From NCBI GenBank assembly GCA_025890175.1, contig JANPYM010000013.1, positions 666,892 through 730,891 on the forward strand: 64,000 nucleotides of DNA, in the 5' to 3' direction. Made by a program: the position numbers and the translations under genes. The notes beneath the pieces are model-generated. The model saw nothing but the letters and a program-made list of their open reading frames with translations, did no database searches and was not told the DNA's origin. This stretch comes from Ciborinia camelliae (lineage: Eukaryota; Ascomycota; Leotiomycetes; Helotiales; Sclerotiniaceae). Shown here piece by piece: positions 34,508-48,667 of this stretch. Every line of letters begins with the position of its first letter. The first letter of the stretch is position 1.

Positions 34508-37500
34508 GTTGATTATTGAATGAGTTCGACTTGTATTAAGGTTTGACTCAAGAAGTATTGGTGGATGGCGAGGTCTGATGGAGACGACGGGCGTGCGTGT
34601 GAAGTTCAAACGATTAATGTGAAGGGGCGGTTTAGAGATGGCGAAAGGGTTGAGAGACCTTGGACCTTTATGTATTTTTTCTGGTACTACGCCAGAATTT
34701 ACGTGGGCTGACAAGTTCGGGGTCAGTTTGGGGGTGGATTGGAATATGGGGGAAATCAGCTACCACGCACCAGAAAACGTTGGATCTGTATGGGGTAACG
34801 GGAGAAGGTTGATAAGCGCTTACGATCCTTCTGGAAGGATGGATTGATTTCGTGAGTTGGTGATACAATTGATGCTTTGCTCAGGCGCACTCGCAGATAT
34901 GAGGCAAAAGAAATGGTGTAATGAGTAGGTATAATAAGGCTGAGTGAGATAGGAGAGAGGCAAATAACCAACGAATGTATGAAGGGGACGGGAATAATCT
35001 GGTAAGTTCTGAGAAATCAAACAAAAATAATATTCGACTTGAGGGGGGGCAAACGAATGAATTTATCTTTCATTCACTCCTGCCATACGAAACCTTGATA
35101 AATCATATCATATCATATCCGGTATAACTTCCTTTAAGTACCAAAACATAACACAGAAGGAAAAAATAAATTGTTGACAAAGAAAACTAATAAGGCAAGG
35201 CCGAAAAGGAAGGAAAATAATTCAAGACACTCATCCCTTCGGGAAGCCGCCTCACAATTTACCCCAGTCTCCCGGTAGAGCCCAAGAATGTGAAATTTGA
35301 ATGTTCGAATTTCCTAAACCAGGGGTATGGATCTTTTTGGGGTCGTGTTGTCGCGCGTGCGTTGCTGGCTTTGATCAATGGTCGGTGTGAGGCATCCTGC
35401 GATGCGATGCCATGCGACGGGAGGGTTTGGAAATAAATCCAAGGAAAATATAGTAACCTCATAGAGTAAGAGAGTAAGCAATAAAGCAATAAAGCAAAGG
35501 AAGCAAAAATAATTTTAACTTCACCAACCACCAAAAATACAATAAAAACGCAAATTTTCGTATATTACTACTATACTAGCAATACTAGCATATAGCCTCT
35601 CGAACCCGCGTGCCCCGGATTCTTCCAACTTGTTAAACTGACATTCTATTACAAGGAAAACCCTAGAAATACTGCATTCGTTGGATGATGGCATCTCGTT
35701 GCATCTCATCCAATCTTTAAGCACAATCCCCCCAGTTTCTTGGGTTGGGTTGCATATATCATGTCGGATTATGTTGTGTTGTTGAGCTGTTTCCAGCCTT
35801 ATTACTACCGCAACAGTCTTGTATCCTTGCATAGGTATGATATGTACGGTACGGAGTAAGAAGGCATGGACTTTCGTGGGGTTGACAGGCATATTTTAAG
35901 GATACATACAGTATTGAAGAAGAAACCCTGGAGGAGAAAAGATGGATAAGTATGAGAGTGGAGTTTGGATCGATTTTTAATCCACTCATCTCGACTCTCG
36001 AACTCGTTGCTTCCGGATCATCGAACCCGTTAAGTACTATGTAGAATGTAACTTAGAACAGTAACGGTACCGGTACTAACCCATGGCTTGGCTTGGAATT
36101 GCTTTGAAAAAAAAAAGATGTTAACACCTTATGGCTTCAGACTAGGTAACATACGCGCCCGCCGACATCAAGAAAGTTCTGCGTTCCTCCTCTTTTGGTA
36201 TGAAGTCATCATATTCCGAATGGTTGCGGGCTGGGTTGAATTTCTTTCGTATCTTCGTCTCATCCACCCCCTTCATCTCGCCAAGTATTATCGGTAGGTA
36301 GCATGTAATGCAAAATGCTTCGTGCAATCTGTATATAAGCCCGGATGTGCGTAATAATACAATCATACAGTACAGTACTGTACAAGGACAGTTATCATAT
36401 AATATAATATCAATGGTTCATTGATATGCTTCACTGTTACCGATTCCGAGGTTTTTTCTCATCTCATCTTTTTGAATGGCGGTGTGGAAAGAGTGTTGAC
36501 CGAATCAAATGGGAGCGTCAGCGTTCAACGTTAGGCAGAAGCTGGAAAGCTGCGAAAGCAACATCGCACGAAAGCCAAGTGTTACAATCGATAATGTTTG
36601 CAATCTAAAACGGGACTGATTGATTTTCTTCATTCGTCGCCTTTCTATTTCGTATTGATGAGAACGAATTCTAGGTTCAGCTTATCTAGGTAGTAGGTAG
36701 ATTTTAGGTTTCTTCGAAGATTGTCTTAGACATCGATATGCCATCGACGTTTGCTGCCAGATTTATCACAACACAAAAACCCCCACGTTATGACTTGTCA
36801 AGTTTAGGGGAAGGAGGTATGAAGGATATATGATTGAAGTCTTACTGTATCAGTCTTATATGTGGGGTCTGCTATGAAAACATGGGGAGAGACAGGATTG
36901 GAATGTGCCGTAAGGGGGTGGAGATCAACTCGTAAAAACTTCTAGACCTGGCCTTCCTAAGTTACTTGGCCTGCTTGCAATCACCCATCTCCAATATTTC
37001 TTTGCATGTTGCAAATAAGAAGTCGGTAGGCAAAGTATGGTATGTTCAGCGAACAGACCGTTTTTATTTTTGTTTGCAGCTTTGACTATTCACGACGACT
37101 CATATCAATATCTGACCCAACCATTAGAAACTGGAACGGGCCCTACCTTCCGCTCATCTCGGGTACGGGATGAGGTGAGCAAAAGGAGTCATAGAACCCG
37201 CCAGCTCAATCTTCATACCAACATTCTGATATTGTACGTTTGCAACATTGAATGTGACAGTTCCTACAATGTTTCGGGTTACAGCTTCCATGCCTGACGT
37301 TGGCAAAGCAAAGGAAGACACAGCCATGACCTTGTAATGGCCATGGATGAGACGAGGACTTTATAACTTGGCGAAACTTAATAAAGAGGATATCGCGAGT
37401 ATGTAACGATACGCCAGACACATGGCAGTGCCGATCACGAAGCCTCACATATTGATATCTTCTACCGCTCGGAAATATCATATTAGGTAAAAGATCTCGT

Positions 37501-40500
37501 GTCGATGCGGGGGGCCGCGATACCATTTACCGTCCATAGTACAGAATGGTAAATCCGGGGAACCGGGTTTTTTCATCGTACAGTCCAATTTTTGCTTTAC
37601 CACACCAAAATAAATCGGTGTGAGATATTCGGCGTTCCTTGATGGAATACTCTTCTCCCTCACGTACAATCGGCCATTTCGCTCGCTCGTGAACGGATTC
37701 TAGATCCTCCTCCATTTGTCTGAGTAAGATTCGGAAATATATTTTCTTCAAGGTCAGTCCGTCCAACCGGAAGGTTGAAACTTCTAGAAGGCAATTGCCA
37801 ATTACCGATATCTTTCCCCTGAAATTCCCTGGTGCATGGTAAATGCATGGTAAATCCATCGCCGTTGAGCTCCACTGTGGGTACTCCGAGAGCCGGATCC
37901 ATTGGTACTTTCCCTTCTTCCTTTTTATTCCCAATAATAAGTTTTATCAAATTCTCTCTCTCAGTTGAAATGAGAACTGCATAGAACTAGTAGGTACGGA
38001 GGGCACTGGGCACAAAGATTGTAAGTGGTGTGACATTATCTAGCGATCGATCGTTAGCTAGCTAGCTAGCTAGCTACCTACCTACCTAGTGGGTAGATAG
38101 TGATGCGGAGGGATAATTACACGCCCGAGAAACTTTCACTCCACGAGACACCACTCTCTTTTCTTGGAAATATCTAACCCCAATTACTTAATGCAAATCA
38201 ATATCAACAAATTGGACCTTTCGTCAGCTTCATTATCAGCTCTTTTGGCCACACAATCCCACGTAAGTAAGTAGTCATCAATATTATCCCGCGCCACAGA
38301 AAACAACGGCTGTCGTATTGCAGACGGGACGGTTCTCATTCATGCATAGCATCATATCCCGTCTTCCGGAGATACAACGCTTCTATCCATCACATTCTTG
38401 AAGATCAAATCCAGATAACAATACATCTATTGAGGCTGGCGAGAACATCATCTGAAATTTCACACCACACTTACATATAACCCCTCTCCCCCGCCCAAAA
38501 TTCGCATTCGCCAAACAATACAGATCCTTGGCAAAATACAACCTGTTGATGTACCACCAATTTAGTATTGGCTGAAGCCCCCTTGTCCGTATACATCTGT
38601 ACTACACATCTTGCATTGTTGTCTTCAACTTTTCTTCAACGTCAATCTTCACATTCATATGCCGGGCGGTAATGATTTTACCAGCCGTTGAAAGGCAATT
38701 GAGTTGAATATCATCGCCGATTATAGACATGAAAACACAACAGCATTGTGCATATACCATGTATGTACTTAATGCAATCGATTCCATCGAGGCAGCTACG
38801 ATTTTGTCCTATGTTACATTAGGCATCTGATAATCGTGGTCGATACATACGATAAATATGTCACGGATGTGGCTCATGTAGTGTGACCCGCACGTGTTAA
38901 TATCTTTATCTTCTAAGATTAAGGATTGCGTGGAGAATTGGGGGTAAAATGGACTTCAAAATGAATGGGTAGTGGTGCCCATTGCTGTTCTACGAATGGC
39001 CAGATCAGTCTTTTGCTGAGAGCCATGTTCCTCGCACTTCTGAGCTTCTAAATGCGGTTGGGTTTGCGTATCCATCCAGACTCTTGAAGTTTTCGGCCCG
39101 TGGAACGATATCCTTTATTGTGATGACCGCCATCATCATTGCTCCATTCAATCTACAGGAAATCAAAGCCCGAAGGCAACATGAGTGTGTTGCAGAAAGT
39201 TGGCCCAGTCGGCAAATATGATCCAAATTGCCCACTACCCCTGAGATTGAAATTGAAGGCCGGTGGAATCTACCATTATATTTCTATATTTTCTCATGCC
39301 CAAATTTCGTGGACATGTGTTATCATTTGGAAGAACCCACGGATGTTCTCTACACAGATGTAGATGTAGCTAGTGAGGTCACGATTTTCCGACTCCCCTT
39401 TATTCTCTCATAAGGTATAAAGCCTCAGATTCTGAGAGCTTAAAAGCTTATCTAACACGTCTGAGTTTAATCATTTCCTAGAACCTTGACGGCGGTGGTC
39501 AAACCTAGTGGGGCGAGCAGATGGTCTTTTCCGTGGCTTCAGGAATCGCACAAGTTGTGTAGAAAAGTCTAGAATTTACTCATTCAAATAGATTGAATTG
39601 ATCAAGTTTTCTTTATTTTGCTAATGATTCCCGGACGAACGCTCCTCTTGAAAAGTTATACACTTGGAAGTGTCGCAATAGTTCTCTGGCTGAACCAATT
39701 TCCGAGGTTCGAAAATGTGCCTCACATCCTTCATGGATATCCTCGATGACGAACTTGTCATATATCATAAAACTTTAATTACTCCCTCTAGACTCTCCCT
39801 TATTTAAATCATACTGATAGTCTTGAAGGTAAACAGAATATACGATTTTGGTGGTTAGTACCTGCTTCTTTCTTGAGAGCAAAACCCGATAAAGACAACC
39901 CCCCCCTTAAAAAGAACGAATCATTCATAGCAGGAATAACATTATCATTCATCGCGAAACCAGCAAGGATCTGTACGAGAAGGAAAATATTCGTTTGGTC
40001 TTTTATATACGGTGGATATATGAGCTTTTTGTATCACACTAGATAGCTCCAAGTCCCTCGAAGTCGCTCGTATAGCTCACTGCGTGATAACTAGTGAATG
40101 TAAGGAAACAAGCGCTGCAGCATCATTCCAAATACCTCACTCTACAGTACACATATCCAGACATCATCTTATTGCCCGCTATTCTTTTTGTCTTGGACTA
40201 GAACCAGGTTATCTCAAATCAGACTATCCTCTGTCCCTCCAACCATTACATCATAAATCGTACATCACTCGTTCCACTAAGATCATTCCGTGTAAATAAA
40301 AGACTGAATACCAGACAGGCCTTCAGAACTCCATCTGTGTTTTCTGCTTGATATCTTAAGATGTTCGGGAAGTTCGCTGATTTATATAACAGGTCTTCAG
40401 TCTTTTCTCGGATTGTTTGGGAGAAATATGATTATGAGATAAAGATTAGGGAGTCGTGAATGCAGGGGAGAAGTTTTGCAACATCACAAAGATTACCCCG

Positions 40501-43500
40501 CACGACATATCATATTTCGTGTCCGAAATACAATTCAGGAACATAAAAAACAACACTTGCCTTTTTGGAATCTTCTTCATGGAAATGCATGTCCCACGAC
40601 CTCAAGTTCCGCAAGGTAAGGGAAGACAGAAATGAGTTTAGGCATGAATCGAGGATGAACATTCTGGCGAAGAAAGATGGCACGTGTTGTCTGATACCAT
40701 TTTTCTGTTTTTTTTGTTATTATTGTAAAATTTGTCGTTTTCTCTTCATTGATTATGGTCTTCATATCATGTTAACAGCAACAGTAATATGAATGATAAT
40801 GGGAGTATACCACTATAGCTTCACCCTTTAGTTGCTTCGGTATGTAGTACGCACTATCCCCAAGTTCCTACAGCTTTGCATCTCCAACAATGCAAAGCTA
40901 ACGAGATGGTGGATTGGAATTGAATGAGTCTAGGAATGAAGTTTAGAATGTCAAGATTAGAGAGGGAGTTGTGTGAAGTGAGAAGTGTGAAATGCAATCT
41001 TATCACCTCCTCTTTTCTCGCTGTCTTTTTTTGCGGAATGTTGTCACTGGCTCTATCTCATTGCCCTCCGACAGTCTCCCCACGATATCGAAAATCCAAC
41101 AGCATACTCTATCATCTTGTCTCGTCTCATTTTCTTTCTCCTACTCTAACTCTTCCCATTCCGAAAGTCACTGTCCTAAAGAGAAGTCTACTATAACCAG
41201 AAAAACAGACCCGAACTTCCCAGTTTCCTACGATCTTCATAACTTGACATCCTCAAAAGGCTGAGAAGTTCGTCAACTTATATACCATATTGTGAGATTA
41301 TTTTGGTTGAGAAAAAAAGAGTTCAAGGTAGGAATTGGTGAGTGGAGAGAACAACCCCTTAGCGCTATATACAGTATACCGCTTTGGATTTACCCTACAC
41401 CAAGAGTCAAGGTTCTATAAAAGGTAGTATGATATCTCTTTCGAAGCCCTTTAGACTAATTTCTTATTTCAAATACTTACATTTAACATGGATAGAATAT
41501 GAAAGAAAAGCACGAAGATAGCCGGGGTAGAATTCAATGATTAGAACGGGAATGGAGTGCAAATGGAGACTATAACAGTTACATCTGTAGAGTTTTCTTT
41601 GATCATTTCCCTTCATTCTCGCTATTAGGGACTATTTTTTCGCCGTCTCATTACTTGCTACTGCCTAGTTTCTAGTTTCAAGTTTCTCGTATAATCAAAA
41701 GGTTGACAATAACATTAACATACCTTCTCATTTCCCCTCAACTCAACTCCACTTCTCTTCCAACTATACTAGCATTACACGCCATAAACTTCTTCGTGAT
41801 ATTATTAAACACGGAAACAATCGCCATGAGTCCCATGACACTAAAAGTCCACATATCACCAAGCTGATGCTGACCTCAGGGTGCCATTATTTTGACATTC
41901 TGGAACGTGGTGTTCTCGCATCCTCGAGCGTTTGCTGTTATTTGATCGAGTTAATTCCCTTCCTTTCTATAAAAATGATGTAATGACAATGCAAATGATG
42001 GTAGATATCCTGCACGCATGCTTTGCTTCAAGCTCTTCCTTCGAAAACTATCTCCTTCATGGTAAACATCCAAGGTATCAAAATAGCCTACAAATTCATC
42101 CAGGTAGGTTTTTTTAGTTTAATAGTGCATTTTGAGGTTTGATGGTTCAGAAAGCTCGACAGTGAGGACTCATCTACTAGTTCCATTTCATAATACTAAG
42201 ACTACTCCGTTCATGGAGTTTCATTCTTAGAAATCCATCCACCTCATTTCCAACTTCCCATTTCCAACTCCCACAAACAATCACGTTGCCCATTCGTTTA
42301 TCTACTCTGCATTCACTTGCCCCCATATCGCAGTAACCAAATAGACTATAAACCCCACAACGAAAAGTATCCATTCTCTTCCTGAAGAGAATATTATAAA
42401 ATATATCAATATTCTTCTTTTTAACCCCCCAAACCTATTAACAGAAAACAAAAAGAGTTGTTGGCATGTTGACATCTACGCGGATATAGCTACATCTCCA
42501 TCTCTATCTGAAATGAATACTGATAGGACTTGTAGTGCTCGGAGCTTAAGTATTGCAACGAGAATGATGGTTAGAACCAGATGGTAGTATCTTGTCTCAT
42601 CTCTTATCTCCTCCCATTTTTGTTGCTGTTACCAAATTTATCGAAATCACTATCGTTCCATGTGCTTATAATCACTACCAACTATACCTAGTACTTTCAT
42701 AAAAAATCCCCCATCCTCCTAAACAAACCCCCCCCTGCCTTCCCCCTTCCCCAATTCAATATTATCTAACAAAGGCCTCCCAAGGAAGCAGAGTTACCAA
42801 TTCCGACATCTCGAATACCTATCTCACTAGTATCAATGGACTCGATCTGCTCAATCTTACTCCCCATGAGCCAAGAGAGGAGCGGTTTACATGGAAGATT
42901 AGTTTGAGGGGAAAGAGGGGAGGGCATTGACTCGGAGAGAATGATAGACATGGAGAGCGGTGAATCAATTGTAGCCACTCCGCTCACCCAAATGGTCAAA
43001 CTGAAAGTCTCTTTACCTCATGCCTCTTTTTTTTTCAACCCAGGAGGATTATATCAGTACCTAGGTTACATAAGTCTTCATCCCCCTCATCTACTTTCTG
43101 TACCCAAACTCCCACATGCTGATGTATACAGACTATCTAGAGGGTGTTTCTAGCTGGCTGGTAATCTGTATGGGGTTGTTGCGCGCATTCTACATAGCAA
43201 TTTTGTTTGGGGGGTTCCTGGGGGGTTCTGCTCTGTTGATATCCTGAACGCTTGTATGGCCAGTTTCTAGAAATTTATACCTATAACCGTCGTTATTCCA
43301 TTCGACGCCGGTTTTAATCAGTAAACATTAAGCATTGTCCCTATTTACCATCATCAAATTCGCCCCCCATCTCCTCGAAACCAAACTACATCACCTTCTG
43401 TGAAATGCACCAATTTTCAAAAGAGGTTTCTACCTCGATTATTGGCAAGTTCTTTGCACAACTCATGATCCATTTCTCTAGTTCGATATTTGATTTGAGT

Positions 43501-43501
43501 A
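34508..43501. other. Nine-kilobase gene-poor region
   Basis: No gene here can be supported firmly. A minus-strand stretch at 37527-37950 has two overlapping open frames with protein-like composition (for example LEEDLESVHERAKW-type charged sequence) and might be an eroded gene. A minus-strand frame at 42772-42999 ends in IGIRDVGIGNSASLGG and could be a terminal exon, but I cannot join it to anything. Microsatellites occur at 35105-35120 (ATCAT) and 38055-38088. Otherwise AT-rich, without recognisable elements. Confidence 0.45.
38055..38088. repeat. (GCTA)n / (CCTA)n microsatellite
   Basis: Several GCTA units pass directly into CCTA units, next to a CGATCGATCG run. Noncoding. Confidence 0.85.
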
Positions 43502-45191
43502 CGATCTTCTAACAACAAGCCTTATTGTGGAAAAGTGATTAGATATTGCCCGTTAAGTTTCTAATACTCCTTATCCCCCAATTCTTTATCTGTGCATTCA
43601 TCTCATGTAATACCCAAGCTCCAGAGTCCACTTCCACGTCTATTCATCTTCTCGACCGTTCGCAACTCCCAATCTCGTCAAATCCTCCTTTCCCCTCTTT
43701 GCGCTCTCATTCCTTCATGCATATCATTCACTTCTCCACCCGCTACCGTATCCCCGCCCCCCATACCATTGCCCTTAAAACATCCGCCATTTTCCCTTTC
43801 TCCATCCGGTACCTAAGAACCAACAGTTAGATCAGCTCCAAATGGGGTTCGCTGCGTAGGGTTTCGTATCGTATTTCATGTCGCTGCTAGTGTTTTATTT
43901 GAACCATGAGAGAGAGATGCTTTGGAAGATCGATTGTAGTTCATAGCTTTTTATGTTTATGGGAAAGGGAGGGATGGGATGAAATGGGAGAAGAGGTAAA
44001 GAGATGAAGGGTTTTATTGTCATTGTCATTGGCGTCACTAGTAAAATATTAGCTTTATTGAGTATCCGAGCATGCATACAGTTAATATGTAGAACCCCAA
44101 CTCTCCAACTTGGAAGATTGTCAGCAACAAGTAGACAAGGACCACCCAATAGATGTAAACCCCCGATGTTAGTTGCATCACTTGATAATGGATATCGCAT
44201 CACATTACAATTCACTTTAAAAAACCAAAGGGGTTGTTAGATTCAACTCATTTAATTCACTTTGCTCTCCCCGCTAAAAAGGCATCTTGCACCTGCGCTA
44301 TGTACTCGAGTTCATCTTATGTACTTCTCCCCCATCCACCCCCCCAGTCCTCAATATCCCTTTCTCTCTCTCAAAAATGCATCTCTCAAACCCCCACCCA
44401 GTCCTATCTATGCAACGAAGCAAGAATCCCACCCCATCCCACCTTGACGATCATGAAAATAAATGCAAGTGCAACCGGATCCCACCCGCAAATGCAGAAA
44501 ACCCCATCCCATCTCAGGCGTGAAATCCCAGCCCAATCCCAATGCTAGTAAAGTAGCACAAATCCCAAACGCCAACAAATGCCAGTTGCTGCTAACGACA
44601 AAATAGTATGCTCCCAATGCACCAGTGATGCTATGTCCATGTCCATGCTAATCCGATTTCTGGTAAGTTTCGTTTCATGCGTATAGTTTTGAAAAAAAAA
44701 GAGAAAAAAAAAATCGACAATAAGAGAGAAGTGTCCTGTCCCGTTACGCAAAGCCTTGCGACGATGCTGATTATTGTTTTGTTGAGTTGAGATTTGAATG
44801 TGTAAGGTGAAAAGTAGAAGGCCGCATTTAAGTGTATCTGATTGTGACCCTGACGGTTGAAGAAGAAAATATGTAAATGTTGTATCGTATATCGGCGCCT
44901 TTGATTCGGAGCCAAGAGCCCAAGAGTTTGTCGTGTAGAAGCCAATAGACAGGAGAAATCAATCCTCGTCTCATAGACCCCCCTCAAAGTTCCCGATAAT
45001 CACTTGGTCTCGCTCTCCTCTGTCTTCCCACATGTCTATGTGGATTAACCGGCTTTCTGAAATACGCATTATCCTCTTCATTCGCTATGGGCTCCGCAAA
45101 AACGGTCTTTTGTTGATTAGGGAATCCACCCGCCGCACCATTCGACATGCCCATTCCTCTATTCATACCATTCATTTGTGGCATACTCCCA
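43502..45191. repeat. First copy of a 1.69-kb duplicated segment (unmerged contig end)
   Basis: Reads the same as 45202-46890 except that a C run at 44339-44345 has seven C here and six there (46039-46044). It ends directly at the N gap. It includes 44984-45191, a truncated duplicate of the 3' end of the Mpe1 coding sequence, which is therefore not a separate gene. Best explained as the end of one contig overlapping the start of the next. Confidence 0.93.
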
Positions 45192-45201
45192 NNNNNNNNN
45201 N
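45192..45201. other. Assembly gap (10 N)
   Basis: Ten N bases. The flanking sequences overlap by about 1.69 kb, so the true gap length is probably negative. Confidence 0.99.
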
Positions 45202-46890
45202 CGATCTTCTAACAACAAGCCTTATTGTGGAAAAGTGATTAGATATTGCCCGTTAAGTTTCTAATACTCCTTATCCCCCAATTCTTTATCTGTGCATTCA
45301 TCTCATGTAATACCCAAGCTCCAGAGTCCACTTCCACGTCTATTCATCTTCTCGACCGTTCGCAACTCCCAATCTCGTCAAATCCTCCTTTCCCCTCTTT
45401 GCGCTCTCATTCCTTCATGCATATCATTCACTTCTCCACCCGCTACCGTATCCCCGCCCCCCATACCATTGCCCTTAAAACATCCGCCATTTTCCCTTTC
45501 TCCATCCGGTACCTAAGAACCAACAGTTAGATCAGCTCCAAATGGGGTTCGCTGCGTAGGGTTTCGTATCGTATTTCATGTCGCTGCTAGTGTTTTATTT
45601 GAACCATGAGAGAGAGATGCTTTGGAAGATCGATTGTAGTTCATAGCTTTTTATGTTTATGGGAAAGGGAGGGATGGGATGAAATGGGAGAAGAGGTAAA
45701 GAGATGAAGGGTTTTATTGTCATTGTCATTGGCGTCACTAGTAAAATATTAGCTTTATTGAGTATCCGAGCATGCATACAGTTAATATGTAGAACCCCAA
45801 CTCTCCAACTTGGAAGATTGTCAGCAACAAGTAGACAAGGACCACCCAATAGATGTAAACCCCCGATGTTAGTTGCATCACTTGATAATGGATATCGCAT
45901 CACATTACAATTCACTTTAAAAAACCAAAGGGGTTGTTAGATTCAACTCATTTAATTCACTTTGCTCTCCCCGCTAAAAAGGCATCTTGCACCTGCGCTA
46001 TGTACTCGAGTTCATCTTATGTACTTCTCCCCCATCCACCCCCCAGTCCTCAATATCCCTTTCTCTCTCTCAAAAATGCATCTCTCAAACCCCCACCCAG
46101 TCCTATCTATGCAACGAAGCAAGAATCCCACCCCATCCCACCTTGACGATCATGAAAATAAATGCAAGTGCAACCGGATCCCACCCGCAAATGCAGAAAA
46201 CCCCATCCCATCTCAGGCGTGAAATCCCAGCCCAATCCCAATGCTAGTAAAGTAGCACAAATCCCAAACGCCAACAAATGCCAGTTGCTGCTAACGACAA
46301 AATAGTATGCTCCCAATGCACCAGTGATGCTATGTCCATGTCCATGCTAATCCGATTTCTGGTAAGTTTCGTTTCATGCGTATAGTTTTGAAAAAAAAAG
46401 AGAAAAAAAAAATCGACAATAAGAGAGAAGTGTCCTGTCCCGTTACGCAAAGCCTTGCGACGATGCTGATTATTGTTTTGTTGAGTTGAGATTTGAATGT
46501 GTAAGGTGAAAAGTAGAAGGCCGCATTTAAGTGTATCTGATTGTGACCCTGACGGTTGAAGAAGAAAATATGTAAATGTTGTATCGTATATCGGCGCCTT
46601 TGATTCGGAGCCAAGAGCCCAAGAGTTTGTCGTGTAGAAGCCAATAGACAGGAGAAATCAATCCTCGTCTCATAGACCCCCCTCAAAGTTCCCGATAATC
46701 ACTTGGTCTCGCTCTCCTCTGTCTTCCCACATGTCTATGTGGATTAACCGGCTTTCTGAAATACGCATTATCCTCTTCATTCGCTATGGGCTCCGCAAAA
46801 ACGGTCTTTTGTTGATTAGGGAATCCACCCGCCGCACCATTCGACATGCCCATTCCTCTATTCATACCATTCATTTGTGGCATACTCCCA
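45202..46890. repeat. Second copy of the 1.69-kb duplicated segment
   Basis: Starts at the first base after the gap and matches 43502-45191. Continues without a break into the full-length Mpe1 gene, so this is the copy that carries the complete gene context. Confidence 0.93.
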
Positions 46891-48667
46891 CTCATCATCG
46901 GGTTCATATTTCCGAATGCGTGTGCATTATTAAACATGGGCATGTTGTTTATACCTGGGAAGTTCATGCCCATCATAGGGTTCATGCCCATCATGGGATT
47001 CATACCACCCATGCCGAAATTGTTCATCATGTTCAAGTTGGGCATACCGGTATTAAAGCCGTTCCCGTTTCCATAGAATGGTTGTTGCATGTTGTTCATG
47101 TTTGGGAACCCGTTCATACTATTCATCATGTTCTGTTGCTGTGGGTTCATGGATGCAGCTTCTTTTTGACGCATGGCTTTTGGACCTTTAGGAATTTTAG
47201 GATTCTCAAGTAATTCATCCGCAGGTCGCTTTTTACCCTGAGGTCCTGAGGGTGCACCAGCAACACCAACGGCGGGTGTAATTGATTTTCCTTGCTTAGG
47301 GCTACCTTTCACGACCTTTGAGACTTCAAGTGGCTTGGATTTAGGTGATTCTTTTGGCGTTGGTAATTTAGCTTTTCCCGCAAGTGTTGATGCTTTGGTT
47401 GTAGGTGGTGTTCTGTCGGCCTCAGATTTTACGCTAGGACTTTTAGCTCTCTGTTCCTCTTTTTCTTTCTTGGCAGCTGCATCCTTTTCCTCCAAATATG
47501 TCTTAATCTTTGCGGTCATCTTATCATCAGGCTTCAGATCATCAATCAATACTCCATCAGTCTGACATCCTGGACATGTGAAATCGCTTTCGATAAGAGC
47601 ATTAGTAATGCAGTCATTGCAATACGTCTTCTCACAACAGGGCGTCTTCATTGGATCTATGAATATTCTCATGTCGAGCGCGCATTCCAACCCCCTATCC
47701 CGCAACTCTTTATCTCCTAAAGCAGCAGCTTTTTGAGCAGCAGCAGATGACTTGGTTTTAGCTTGAAATTGTTCCCACGATGCCTTATCAGGCTCAGCAA
47801 TGACAAATTCTCCCTCAGCATTTACCATCACACCAGATGGAGTCTTGGTATCATCCAATGTACCATCATTGGCCAACTGCACTGGCTTCTCCACAGTCTT
47901 CAAGAAAGATCTTGGAATGCCAGTTGTACGCTTAATCCGTGCCTTGTTATCGAAATTTGGATCATCATTTGTAGGGCAGACCTGAATCCAATGTCCTTTC
48001 TCTCCACATCGATAACAAATGTAACCAGTTGGTGGTTCATGATCTGGAACGTTTGGTGGGGGTTGACCTTTCTTGCCACTTGGTCGGAAGACTGGTGTTT
48101 GACTAGAGCCTTGTTAGAAAACGTTGCTGGATGATAAAGGAATAAATAACTTACTTGGCCATATCTTCTTGTTGTGCCGTCCATTGATCACTTTGAGCCT
48201 GAAACATAGCTGCCATCTTTTGTTCTTCTGTCATCGCACTGCTCATTTGTGCCAGCCCTTGTGTAGATGCAACAGCCTTTGCAGTCGCCTGCTTTCCTTG
48301 TTCCTTTCTCGAAGAAGATTTCTGCTTTATCGGCATCTGCCCTGACATATATCTTGCGGCTCTTCCTGCTCCCTGCTTGAGAGGAGGTAGTCGACGAGCG
48401 ATGATCGAAGTTGATCGTGGGATAATGGTAGTGTCGTCATCATATTCTATGTTTGTTAGAATCAATTTCTGGCCAGGGATACTCAATATGCTTACCTTCA
48501 TTTCCTTCTTCATTGTAAATGGCGAGATCGAAATCGGTTCCATCACCTAATCCACTCTTGATGATAATATCACGCTTGAGCTCAAATACAGAGATACCAG
48601 TACCATCAAATTCAACTCTAGAGGGCTCCTTCTGGGACTTGAATTTGAAGAACACTGAGGACGTCAT
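46683..48667 (-). CDS. MPE1: Mpe1-like mRNA cleavage and polyadenylation factor (DWNN, zinc knuckle, RING-like)
   Basis: Three exons (48667-48496, 48446-48155, 48102-46683; introns 49 and 52 nt) give 627 aa. The N-terminus (SSVFFKFKSQKEPSRVEFDG...) is a DWNN ubiquitin-like domain. A CCHC zinc knuckle CYRCGEKGHWIQVC lies at about 184-197, and a RING/U-box-like Cys cluster (CALDMRIFIDP, CCEKTYCNDC, CPGC) at about 295-335. A Lys/Ser/Pro-rich linker and a Met/Asn/Gly-rich tail with repeated NPMMGM follow. This order is that of yeast Mpe1 and animal RBBP6, subunits of the nuclear cleavage and polyadenylation factor that help activate 3'-end cleavage. The 3' end of the gene is duplicated across the nearby assembly gap. 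Confidence 0.93.

Noticed and set aside
42772..42999. Minus-strand frame ending in IGNSASLGGLC
   Set aside because: Protein-like but no splice partner or start could be found; left out as a gene.
44984..45191. Separate short gene encoding the end of Mpe1
   Set aside because: It is part of the unmerged contig overlap and ends at the N gap.
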